A stretch of DNA of 64,000 nucleotides from Blautia sp. Marseille-P3201T (GTDB lineage: Bacteria > Bacillota > Clostridia > Lachnospirales > Lachnospiraceae), in contig NZ_LT635469.1 in the NCBI RefSeq assembly GCF_900120295.1, forward strand, positions 1-64,000, written 5' to 3'. The position numbers and the translations under genes were made by a program. The notes beneath the pieces were generated by a model, which was not told where the DNA came from, did no database searches, and saw nothing but the letters and a program-made list of their open reading frames with translations. This document shows, piece after piece, positions 52,614 to 59,885 of the stretch. How positions within the stretch are numbered: position 1 is the first letter of the stretch; each line of letters opens with the position of its first letter.

Positions 52614-52757
52614 TTGAAAGAATATATTGAAGAAAGAGCAATTGAAATAGCCAAGTATATTATTGAAGAAAAAGCAACAGTAAGGCAGACGGCAAAGAAA
52701 TTTGGAGTAAGTAAGAGTACTGTACATATAGATGTAACAAAAGAGGTGTTTTTGTGA
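52614..52757 (+). pseudogene. spoIIID: Truncated spoIIID (sporulation transcription factor)
   Basis: A 47-codon frame with GGAGG seven bases before a TTG start. It reads as the N-terminal half of SpoIIID: KEYIEERAIEIAKYIIEEKA then TVRQTAKKFGVSKSTVHIDV, which includes the helix-turn-helix. It then diverges (TKEVFL) and stops at TGA 52755. Intact SpoIIID is about 85-90 residues and continues with an RHIRGG-type basic segment needed for DNA binding, absent here in all frames nearby. The protein normally switches the mother-cell programme between sigma-E and sigma-K. Either a pseudogene beside an intact copy elsewhere, or a sign of lost sporulation. Confidence 0.8.
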
Positions 52758-53304
52758 AGGTTGTTTATGAGGTGAGGTAAGAGCCTTTAGTGGGGTTAAG
52801 ATCTTTACATGCAATATTATGTGTTCAAAAGGTAGGATTTAAGCGAAAAAGCCTCGTGACCATGAGGAAAAATAAAAGTAAAAAATATTCTGTAATAAAG
52901 TATAAAGGCTTAGAGGAGAATGTCTCTTCTAAGTTTTTTTAATAAGAAAGTAGTTTGGGAATATGCTGTTTGAATTTATAATATTTTCCTAGATGCTGGA
53001 AGAACCACTTGTTTTCTCAAAATATGGAAGAATATGATGAAGTAGTAGGACTTATGAATAACATCTAAGCCAGTATAGATAATATTGGCTATTCTTAATG
53101 GTATACCAAATGAAAGAAAATTGCTGTTAAAGGATGACAGTTTTTCTTTATCAGTAAGTATTTAAGCAGTCATTAAATCTTGAGTATGGTCGAAACGGAT
53201 AAGTAGATTAAAATTTAGATAAAAAAATTTTTTAAATGACTAACTTTTTATTCACTTGAGTTGTTATACTTAGTAGAATGATGTAAACGTTTATAACATT
53301 TCAA
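52758..53304. other. Non-coding, decayed stretch after spoIIID remnant
   Basis: No ORF of substance. It holds one terminator (52909-52942) and broken protein-like bits (for example MEEYDEVVGLMNNI near 53025). AT-rich throughout, consistent with eroded sequence at the edge of an accessory region. Confidence 0.5.
52909..52942 (+). terminator. Orphan terminator
   Basis: CTTAGAGGAGA and TCTCTTCTAAG pair around ATG, followed by seven T residues. It probably served the spoIIID transcript or a lost gene. Confidence 0.8.
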
Positions 53305-53322
53305 ATGAGAAAGGAGGATTTT

Positions 53323-53862
53323 GTGCTTACAGATTTTCTTTTAATTCAAAAAATGAAACAAGGTAATGAACAGGCTTTTGATACTTTTGTACGTAAATAT
53401 TATAACGAAATATTAAAGTATTGTAGTTACCATTGTTATGACACAGAATATGCCGAAGATTTAACACAAGAAACATTTATAAATTTTTTCGCAAAATTAT
53501 CTGAGTATCATTTTCAAGGCAAAACCAAGAATTATCTTTATACAATTGCTAGGAATTTGTGTAAAAATCATTATAAAAAGAAAAAAGACATACCAATGGA
53601 CGATGAAGAACTATTGGCTTATGGAATGTCAAATGACATGGAACAAATTGTGGATAAGATGTTCGTGGATAGTGCTATCAATTCTCTTCCTAAAGAATTG
53701 AAAGAAGTAATTGTTTTGTATTATTTAGAGGAATTAAAAATTTCAGAGATTGCAGAAAAATTACAGATTAGCGAGTCTTTAACAAAGTACCGATTAACAA
53801 ATGCACGAAAACAGTTGAGAATTTGTGGAAGAGAGGAGGGTACTTATGAAAAAGAATTTTAG
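53323..53862 (+). CDS. ECF-type RNA polymerase sigma factor
   Basis: A 179-residue sigma-70 family factor of ECF layout. Region 2 (about 5-75) has NEQAFDTFVRKYYNEILKYC and YAEDLTQETFINFF (D-x-x-Q-E-x-F core); region 4 (about 115-170) has INSLPKELKEVIVLYYLEEL and the HTH ISEIAEKLQISESLTKYRL. It would redirect RNA polymerase to a small regulon, probably this operon. GTG 53323 is chosen, with AAAGGAGG six bases before; an ATG 18 bp earlier lacks a site. It overlaps the next membrane protein gene by 17 bp. Confidence 0.9.
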   Translation: MLTDFLLIQKMKQGNEQAFDTFVRKYYNEILKYCSYHCYDTEYAEDLTQETFINFFAKLSEYHFQGKTKNYLYTIARNLCKNHYKKKKDIPMDDEELLAYGMSNDMEQIVDKMFVDSAINSLPKELKEVIVLYYLEELKISEIAEKLQISESLTKYRLTNARKQLRICGREEGTYEKEF

Positions 53863-54571
53863 GATATTCAAAACTGATAAACCAGTTAATCAAAATGAGG
53901 AAAAAATTGTAGATACAGTGAATAAGTCAATTGAAATATTCTATTTGAAAGAACAAGAAAAGATATTAACTTATCGAGAATTTTTATGGATACAGTTTCG
54001 TATTACTCAAAAAAGATGGTGGTTATTTCAAACATTATTACTAGCAGGAATAGGAATGATACTTTCTTCATATCCAGAAGAATTTTATGTACAAAGAGGA
54101 TTAGGAATTACAAGTGTTTTGTTTGTGATTTTAATTATTCCAGAATTATGGAAAAATAAATCTAATCAATGTATGGAGATAGAAAGTGCTTCTTACTATT
54201 CTCTTAGACAGATATATTCTGCAAGAATATTTTTGTTTGGGTTAGTAGATGTTATATTGCTTACGGCATTTTGTTTGTTCCTACATGGAAGATTGCATAT
54301 TACACTACTCGCTTTATTATCACAGTTTTTATTTCCTGCGGTAGTAACTGCTTGCATCTGTTTTGGAATGCTGTGTGGTAAAAAGAATACAAGTGAAACA
54401 AATTCAATTGCATTTTGTATTTTGTGGAGTGTAGTTTGGTGGAGTGTAATAACTAATGAGAAAATATATACTCTTATAAAGCTTCCAGTATGGATATTCT
54501 TAATTGGAATTGGGTTTGTGATTCTTGGAAATTTGGTTTATAGAACAATACATGATTCTATTAAATATTAG
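53846..54571 (+). CDS. Membrane protein of the sigma/ABC operon, possible anti-sigma or permease
   Basis: A 241-residue protein. A cytosolic N-terminus of about 65 residues (KKNFRIFKTDKPVNQNEEKI ...) is followed by six hydrophobic segments. No zinc-binding anti-sigma motif (HxxxCxxC) is present. Being coupled to the ECF sigma gene (overlap 17 bp) and leading into the ABC ATPase gene (11-bp gap), it could be a membrane anti-sigma factor or a second permease; neither is proven. GAGGAGG precedes ATG 53846. Confidence 0.65.
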   Translation: MKKNFRIFKTDKPVNQNEEKIVDTVNKSIEIFYLKEQEKILTYREFLWIQFRITQKRWWLFQTLLLAGIGMILSSYPEEFYVQRGLGITSVLFVILIIPELWKNKSNQCMEIESASYYSLRQIYSARIFLFGLVDVILLTAFCLFLHGRLHITLLALLSQFLFPAVVTACICFGMLCGKKNTSETNSIAFCILWSVVWWSVITNEKIYTLIKLPVWIFLIGIGFVILGNLVYRTIHDSIKY

Positions 54572-54582
54572 GAGGGTTATAA

Positions 54583-55470
54583 ATGGAATTAAAAATAACA
54601 AATTTATCTAAGAAATTTGGAGACTTTACAGCTGTTGACAATCTGAATGTTACAATGACAACGGGGGTATATGGCTTGTTAGGCGTAAATGGAGCAGGTA
54701 AAACAACATTGATGAGAATGTTATGTACTTTATTAAAGCCGACCAGTGGAACGATATACTGTGACGGAAAAGATATTTTTAGTATGGATAGTGAATATAG
54801 AAAACTATTAGGATATTTGCCACAAGAATTTGGTTTCTATCCAGAATTTACGATAAAAGATTATCTTCTATATATTGCTTCTTTGAAAGGGATAAGACCT
54901 ATTGTTGCTAAAAAAAGAGTAAAAGAATTAGTAGTAAAGGTAGGATTGCAAAAAGCTATAAATAAGAAAATGAAAAATTTATCTGGTGGTATGAAACGAA
55001 GAGTTGGGATTGCACAAGCTATGTTAAATAATCCTAAAATTTTGATTCTTGATGAACCGACTGCTGGACTTGATCCTAATGAACGAATTCGTTTTCGAAA
55101 TTTAATTAGTGAGTTGGCAGAGGAAAGATTGGTATTATTATCTACACATATCGTTTCTGATATTGAATATATAGCGAATGAAATTTGGTTATTTAAAGAT
55201 GGAAAGCTCATGCATAAAGGAAGTTCAGAAGAAGTGATAAACTCTATGCCGGAAAACGTGTGGGAATGTTATGTTGGAAAAAGTGAAGTATCCTATTTTA
55301 TGAATAAGTACAAGATTTCTAATATGAAAACAGAAGCTAATGGAGTTATGTTAAGGATTATTTCTCTTGAAAAACCTATTGAAAATGCAAAATGTGTTGA
55401 AGCCTCACTAGAGGACGTATTTTTATATTATTTTGGAGAAAAGGCAGGTAATGAAAATGTTGAGATTTGA
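54583..55470 (+). CDS. ABC transporter ATP-binding protein
   Basis: A 295-residue ATPase with Walker A GVNGAGKTTL (about residues 34-43), Q-loop LPQEFGFYPEFT, signature LSGGMKRRVGIAQ (about 135-147), Walker B LILDEPTAGLD and H-loop LSTHIVSD. The C-terminal 70 residues are an extra domain seen in CcmA/NatA-like export ATPases of peptides and antibiotics. AGGAGG upstream. It pairs with the permease gene that follows and overlaps its start. Confidence 0.93.
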   Translation: MELKITNLSKKFGDFTAVDNLNVTMTTGVYGLLGVNGAGKTTLMRMLCTLLKPTSGTIYCDGKDIFSMDSEYRKLLGYLPQEFGFYPEFTIKDYLLYIASLKGIRPIVAKKRVKELVVKVGLQKAINKKMKNLSGGMKRRVGIAQAMLNNPKILILDEPTAGLDPNERIRFRNLISELAEERLVLLSTHIVSDIEYIANEIWLFKDGKLMHKGSSEEVINSMPENVWECYVGKSEVSYFMNKYKISNMKTEANGVMLRIISLEKPIENAKCVEASLEDVFLYYFGEKAGNENVEI

Positions 55471-56668
55471 AATAAAAAAAATATTTTCTAAACCAAAAAA
55501 TAAAATTGCGGTTGTATTATTATTTATTGTATTGATAATAACGAGTATTTTGACGATAAACAGAGTGGAATATGTTGACGAAAATGGAAATCATTCGGTT
55601 GGAATTTCAGCGTCACATAATTTGAGAGAAGCTAGAAATGAATGGGCTGGATATTTGACCGAGGATACATTGCGTAAGGTTCTTGATGAAAATACAGCTA
55701 TAAATAATTCAAAAGAAGCTTTGTCTGATGATATTATAGAGCAGGATAAAGCTTACGCAAAAAAGCAAGGAATTGCAGGAATTATAGATGTTATCAATTC
55801 AGCATTTAGTGGATATAGAGATTATGATTATTATGCAGTTAATAGTGTTTCGGAAGATGAAGTAGGAACAATTTATGAACGAAGGATTGCTACTTTGAAA
55901 GATTGGCTAGATTCTGGAGAAGAAACATTTACAACAGAGGAAAAGAATTTTCTAATTCAACAATACGAAAATTTAAAGACCCCATTCTATTATGAATATG
56001 CAGATGGCTGGTCAGCATTGTTACAAAATATTTCAACATTTATTTTGATTTTGGCTTTAGCTATTGGATTTTTTGTATCGGGAATATTTTCAGATGAATT
56101 TCAAACAAAATCTGATTCTATTTTCTTTTCAACCAAGTTAGGAAGAAATAAAGGTGTATTATCTAAAATGGTGGCAGGATTTAGTATAGTTTCTGTATTC
56201 TATATATTATTTATACTTTTATATACTTGTATTGTTCTTTTTGTACTGGGAGCAGATGGAGCAAATTGTCCAATTCAGTTGGACTTATGGCGAAGTGTAT
56301 ATAATGTTACTTTTTTGCAGGCTTATTTACTTATTGTACTTGGAGGATATGTTGGGACATTATTTGCTTCTTTATTAGCAATGTTGGTATCGGCAATTAC
56401 ACATTCTACAACAACAGCAATTATTGTACCATTTATTGTATTATGTGCATTTCCGTTTTTAAGTAGAATTATTACGCTACCACAATTATGTTCGTTTTTT
56501 CCAGACCAATTATTAGAAATATACCTTGATATTAAAGAGTCTGGACTTATAAATCTAGGAGGAAAAATAACAACAATCGCAACTTTTATCATTCCATTGT
56601 ATGCGATTATATGTTTAATGATTCAACCTATTTTATATAATACTTATAAGAAGGCAGAAATAAAATAA
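55451..56668 (+). CDS. ABC-2 type transporter permease
   Basis: A 405-residue permease. One N-terminal helix (about 17-38) is followed by a roughly 150-residue hydrophilic, mainly extracytoplasmic region (ENGNHSVGISASHNLREARN ... EEKNFLIQQYENLKTPFYYE) and then five or six helices (from about 198). This layout, with a large loop between helices 1 and 2, is typical of ABC2 permeases for peptides or lantibiotic immunity. It works with the ATPase at 54583, whose 3' end it overlaps by 20 bp. Substrate unknown. Confidence 0.88.
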   Translation: MKMLRFEIKKIFSKPKNKIAVVLLFIVLIITSILTINRVEYVDENGNHSVGISASHNLREARNEWAGYLTEDTLRKVLDENTAINNSKEALSDDIIEQDKAYAKKQGIAGIIDVINSAFSGYRDYDYYAVNSVSEDEVGTIYERRIATLKDWLDSGEETFTTEEKNFLIQQYENLKTPFYYEYADGWSALLQNISTFILILALAIGFFVSGIFSDEFQTKSDSIFFSTKLGRNKGVLSKMVAGFSIVSVFYILFILLYTCIVLFVLGADGANCPIQLDLWRSVYNVTFLQAYLLIVLGGYVGTLFASLLAMLVSAITHSTTTAIIVPFIVLCAFPFLSRIITLPQLCSFFPDQLLEIYLDIKESGLINLGGKITTIATFIIPLYAIICLMIQPILYNTYKKAEIK

Positions 56669-56724
56669 ATTCAAATGATTTTACAGTAAAATGATATTAT
56701 AAAAAATACTGAAGGAGGGAGAAT

Positions 56725-57030
56725 GTGAAATTAGTAATTATTTTACTTTCTGTAATTATTGCGATGAGTATATCTTCTTTAATTTTAAATCAGTTGAAGG
56801 AATGTGAAAAAAGCGATACGGGAATAGAAATATGCTATTGGAAATTAAGTTATAGGCGAAAATTTATTAGAACATTATGGTTGATTCCAATCGGGATTAT
56901 ATTAGTTTTTTGTTTTCACATTACATTTCAGTCAACTATTTGGACATTTTTAGTTGCAGCTGGTTTTACAATAATGCTATTGGTTCAAGCAATGTACAAT
57001 TATAAAAAGTGGAAAACTACTACAGAGTAG
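56725..57030 (+). CDS. Small membrane protein of the sigma/ABC operon
   Basis: A 101-residue protein with three hydrophobic segments (about 3-19, 51-68, 72-91) separated by a charged loop with two cysteines (LKECEKSDTGIEICYWKLSY). GTG start with GGAGGGAG upstream. I recognise no family. It is the last gene before a strong terminator and could be an accessory or immunity component of the transporter. Confidence 0.65.
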   Translation: MKLVIILLSVIIAMSISSLILNQLKECEKSDTGIEICYWKLSYRRKFIRTLWLIPIGIILVFCFHITFQSTIWTFLVAAGFTIMLLVQAMYNYKKWKTTTE

Positions 57031-57040
57031 GTTGAACTAA

Positions 57041-57083
57041 ATGCCCCTATGATTTCAATTTTGAAGTCATAGGGGTATTTTTT
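57041..57083 (+). terminator. Terminator of the sigma/ABC operon
   Basis: ATGCCCCTATGA-TTCAA and TTGAA-TCATAGGGGTAT form a long stem with a short loop, followed by six T residues. Confidence 0.92.
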
Positions 57084-57152
57084 GTGCAGAAAAATAAAAA
57101 ATTTCTTTTTTCACCCTGTATTTTCCCCTCTGAACCTTTCGTTATGTGAAGG

Positions 57153-57180
57153 CAAATAAATAAAATTCATTTTTTATTTG
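57153..57180. repeat. AT-rich inverted repeat in the ssb leader
   Basis: CAAATAA...AAAAT and ATTTT...TTATTTG pair; the position between the ABC operon and ssb fits a regulatory or boundary role for the mobilizable element. Confidence 0.4.
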
Positions 57181-57291
57181 TAAAAACCCCTCTCTACGTT
57201 CTGATATATGAGGAACAAATTACATTTGCCTTAAAAGAATCGGGCCTGATTTAAGAACAAACAAAAAACGAAAAGAGAAAGGAGAAATTAC

Positions 57292-57696
57292 ATGAACAAA
57301 ACAATCTTAATGGGAAGACTGACAAAAGATCCGGAGGTGAAATATCTCCAGGATGAAAACAGTACTGCAATGGCAAGATACACGCTGGCAGTAGAAAGAC
57401 GATATCGAAAGGATGGAAAGGCAGAAACAGATTTTATTTCTTGTGTCACCTTTGGAAAGAATGCTGAGTTTGCAGAAAAATATCTGAAAAAAGGTTTGAA
57501 GATTTTAGTAAGCGGACGGATCCAGACAGGAAGCTATGTGAATCAGGAGGGGAATAAAGTTTATGCCACCAATGTGATTGTAGAAGAACATTATTTCGCA
57601 GAAGGGAAGAAACTGTCAGGAGCAGAAAAGAAAGAAGATACCGATCCAGATGGATTTATGCATCTTCCAGACGGAGAAGAACTTCCGTTTGAGTAA
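57292..57696 (+). CDS. ssb: Single-stranded DNA-binding protein
   Basis: A 134-residue OB-fold protein: NKTILMGRLTKDPEVKYLQD at the start, ARYTLAVERRYRKDGKAETD, FISCVTFGKNAEFAEKYLKK and LVSGRIQTGSYVNQEG, ending in an acidic tail (DGFMHLPDGEELPFE) that recruits partners. It lacks the extended linker of chromosomal Ssb, as expected for an element-encoded copy. It would coat the transferred or replicating strand of the mobilizable element. AAAGGAG upstream of the ATG. First gene of the element's plus-strand cluster. Confidence 0.96.
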   Translation: MNKTILMGRLTKDPEVKYLQDENSTAMARYTLAVERRYRKDGKAETDFISCVTFGKNAEFAEKYLKKGLKILVSGRIQTGSYVNQEGNKVYATNVIVEEHYFAEGKKLSGAEKKEDTDPDGFMHLPDGEELPFE

Positions 57697-57723
57697 GAAA
57701 AACTCGGATGCTGAAAGCAGAAG

Positions 57724-57760
57724 AGCGCACTTATATACCTTACAAGGTATGTGCGTCCTA
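57724..57760 (+). other. oriT: Candidate origin of transfer (MOBQ type)
   Basis: A perfect inverted repeat ATACCTT-AC-AAGGTAT (57734-57749) is followed immediately by GTGCGTCCTAC. RSF1010/pSK41-type nick regions read (T)AAGTGCGCCCT right after such a repeat, so this is a close match, 560 bp upstream of the MobL-type relaxase gene. The nick position is inferred only. Confidence 0.6.
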
Positions 57761-57898
57761 CGGAAGTAGCATCTTTCTGAAGGGGAATTCCGAAAGTGTT
57801 TGCGGATGATCCATCCGAAGAAGGGTTCCCCTTCCGGCAGAAATGCCTATCCCGTAACAGAGAAAAAGGAAGAATTGAAAAAGGAGGAAAAGAACGAT

Positions 57899-58321
57899 AT
57901 GGCGAAGAAGAAAACATTTCAGGAATATACGCAGGAAGCACTTTATGAGATTGAAAAAACAGAAGCTGCATTGAAACAGGCAAAGCTTGAGAAGGAACAG
58001 GCAGAGCACAGGATCCAGAGATCCTTGAACTATCTAGATACACAGAAAAAGAAAAAGCGAAAGGCACGAACCCATCTGTTGATACAGAAAGGAGCAGTTA
58101 TAGAAGCAATCTGTAAAGATACCAAATATCTGACAGAGGCGGAATTTTATCAGCTGATGGATGAACTTCTTCATGATCCTGCTTGTAAGTTTTGTGATGT
58201 CGTTCATGAAATGGTTCGTGGACGGGCGGAAACGGCAGAAGCGAAGGAACGAGAATTAGCAGAAGAGGAAGCGCTTTTAAAGGCGATGCAGCGAGGCGAA
58301 CTGCCACAGGGAGATGAGTAA
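57899..58321 (+). CDS. DUF3847 domain protein
   Basis: A 140-residue, highly charged protein with a long coiled coil (YEIEKTEAALKQAKLEKEQA ... LDTQKKKKRKARTHLL) and a C-terminal helix rich in Ala/Glu. It matches the DUF3847 proteins that sit directly before MobL relaxases in mobilizable elements; a role as a relaxosome accessory is inferred from place. ATG 57899 is used, with AAGGAGG upstream; a longer frame from 57800 lacks a site. Its stop is 1 bp before the relaxase start. Confidence 0.8.
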   Translation: MAKKKTFQEYTQEALYEIEKTEAALKQAKLEKEQAEHRIQRSLNYLDTQKKKKRKARTHLLIQKGAVIEAICKDTKYLTEAEFYQLMDELLHDPACKFCDVVHEMVRGRAETAEAKERELAEEEALLKAMQRGELPQGDE

Positions 58322-58322
58322 G

Positions 58323-59870
58323 ATGGGATGTTATCACTTTCATCTGAATCAATTATCCAGAGGAAAAGGACAGTCTGCCATTGCCAGTGCTGCCTATCGG
58401 GCTGGTACAAAATTGGAATGTACGTATTATGGAGAAGTAAGTGATTATACGAGAAAAGGCGGTGTGGTATTAGCGGAGATCCATCTTCCCACACAGGCTC
58501 CAGAGAGATTCAAAGACAGGGAGACCCTTTGGAATGAGGTGGAATGGATCGAAGGGAATAAGAAAGCACAGTTGGCACACAGCTTTGACATTGCCTTGAT
58601 GAATGAGTTTTCTATGGAAGAAAATATTGAGCTTGCAAGAAGATTTGTAGAAGAACAGTTAGTCGCAAGAGGGATGATCGCAGATCTGGCAATCCATGAT
58701 CCGAAGAAGGCAAAGGATAAAATTCCCAATCCCCATATGCACATCATGGTTCCTATACGCCCTTTACAGGAAGATGGTACCTGGGGACAAAAACAAAAAA
58801 AGGTTCCAGTACTGACACCGGATGGACAGCCGGTTTTGAATCAGAAAGGACAACCGGTATTTCGGGCGGTACATACAACGGATTGGAGCAGGAAAGAAAC
58901 CTTGGAAGAATTGAGAAGTGCCTGGGCGAAGATGTGTAACGAACTGTATGAAGAAAAAGGACTTACAGAAAGAGTTGATGCCAGATCTTATGAGGAACGA
59001 GGGATTGATAAGATCCCGATGGTGCATGAAGGACCGAACGTACAGGCAATGGAAGCAAGAGGAATTTCAACTGCACTGGGAAGTTTAAACCGACTTATCC
59101 GAGCCTTAAATGATATGAAAGAACGGGCAAAGAATCTTCTTCAATGGTCGTTGCTTCGACAAAGCCAGTTGATGGAACGGATGCTGTTCTTCCATCAGCC
59201 AACTTTAGCGGATTATCTAAGAAACTATTATGACAAGAGAAATGCAGTCGCAGAATCCTACGCTTATGGAACACAAAAGGCGAAGAATACAAATCTGAAA
59301 CAATTTGCAGAGACGATCCGCTTTCTGGAAGAGCAGGATGTGAGAACCCCAGAACAGCTGACAGAGAAAATCCAGGAATTAGATACTCAGCTAAAAGAGG
59401 TAAGTCAGCGGTTGAATCAACAACTGTCTGCTTTGCGAAGTGTCAACAGCAATCTTTATGCAATGAAAGAGTATTTTGAAACAAGACCTGTTTATCTGGA
59501 ATTAAAGAACAAATATTTTGGCAGGGAAAAATTCAAAGAGGAACATAAGAAGGAACTTAGCGGATATTATCGTTCGGAAAGAATCTTAAAAGAAAATCTA
59601 GACCCAAGTGGGAAGATTCCGGAAGGACAATGGAAACGAGAAGCCGCTCGTTTATCAGAAGAGATAGCTGCTTTACGAAAAGAAGATAAACGGATCCATG
59701 CGATGCTACGAAAGTATGAGGGGATCAAAAATCATGTGGAAGTTTTGATGGCAGAGGAAGGAGAAGGTGTCTCTCTTCCGGAAACAAACAAGCGGGAGCA
59801 ATCCACAGAAACAAAAGAAGCAGTGAGAACCATGAAACGAAAGAAGAAACATCATGGAATGGAGTTATAG
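58323..59870 (+). CDS. mobL: MobA/MobL family relaxase (MOBQ)
   Basis: A 515-residue conjugative relaxase. The N-terminal domain has CYHFHLNQLSRGKGQSAIAS then AAYRAGTKLE (motif I with catalytic Tyr candidates) and the three-His type motif NPHMHIMVPIRPL (His138, His140). The C-terminal half is a long coiled coil. It would nick oriT and pilot the single strand into the conjugation channel provided by another element. ATG 58323 is chosen (AGGGAG nine bases before); an ATG at 58314 overlaps the DUF3847 stop. The primase-helicase gene follows 15 bp later. Confidence 0.93.
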   Translation: MGCYHFHLNQLSRGKGQSAIASAAYRAGTKLECTYYGEVSDYTRKGGVVLAEIHLPTQAPERFKDRETLWNEVEWIEGNKKAQLAHSFDIALMNEFSMEENIELARRFVEEQLVARGMIADLAIHDPKKAKDKIPNPHMHIMVPIRPLQEDGTWGQKQKKVPVLTPDGQPVLNQKGQPVFRAVHTTDWSRKETLEELRSAWAKMCNELYEEKGLTERVDARSYEERGIDKIPMVHEGPNVQAMEARGISTALGSLNRLIRALNDMKERAKNLLQWSLLRQSQLMERMLFFHQPTLADYLRNYYDKRNAVAESYAYGTQKAKNTNLKQFAETIRFLEEQDVRTPEQLTEKIQELDTQLKEVSQRLNQQLSALRSVNSNLYAMKEYFETRPVYLELKNKYFGREKFKEEHKKELSGYYRSERILKENLDPSGKIPEGQWKREAARLSEEIAALRKEDKRIHAMLRKYEGIKNHVEVLMAEEGEGVSLPETNKREQSTETKEAVRTMKRKKKHHGMEL

Positions 59871-59885
59871 GAGGAATTTTAGAAG

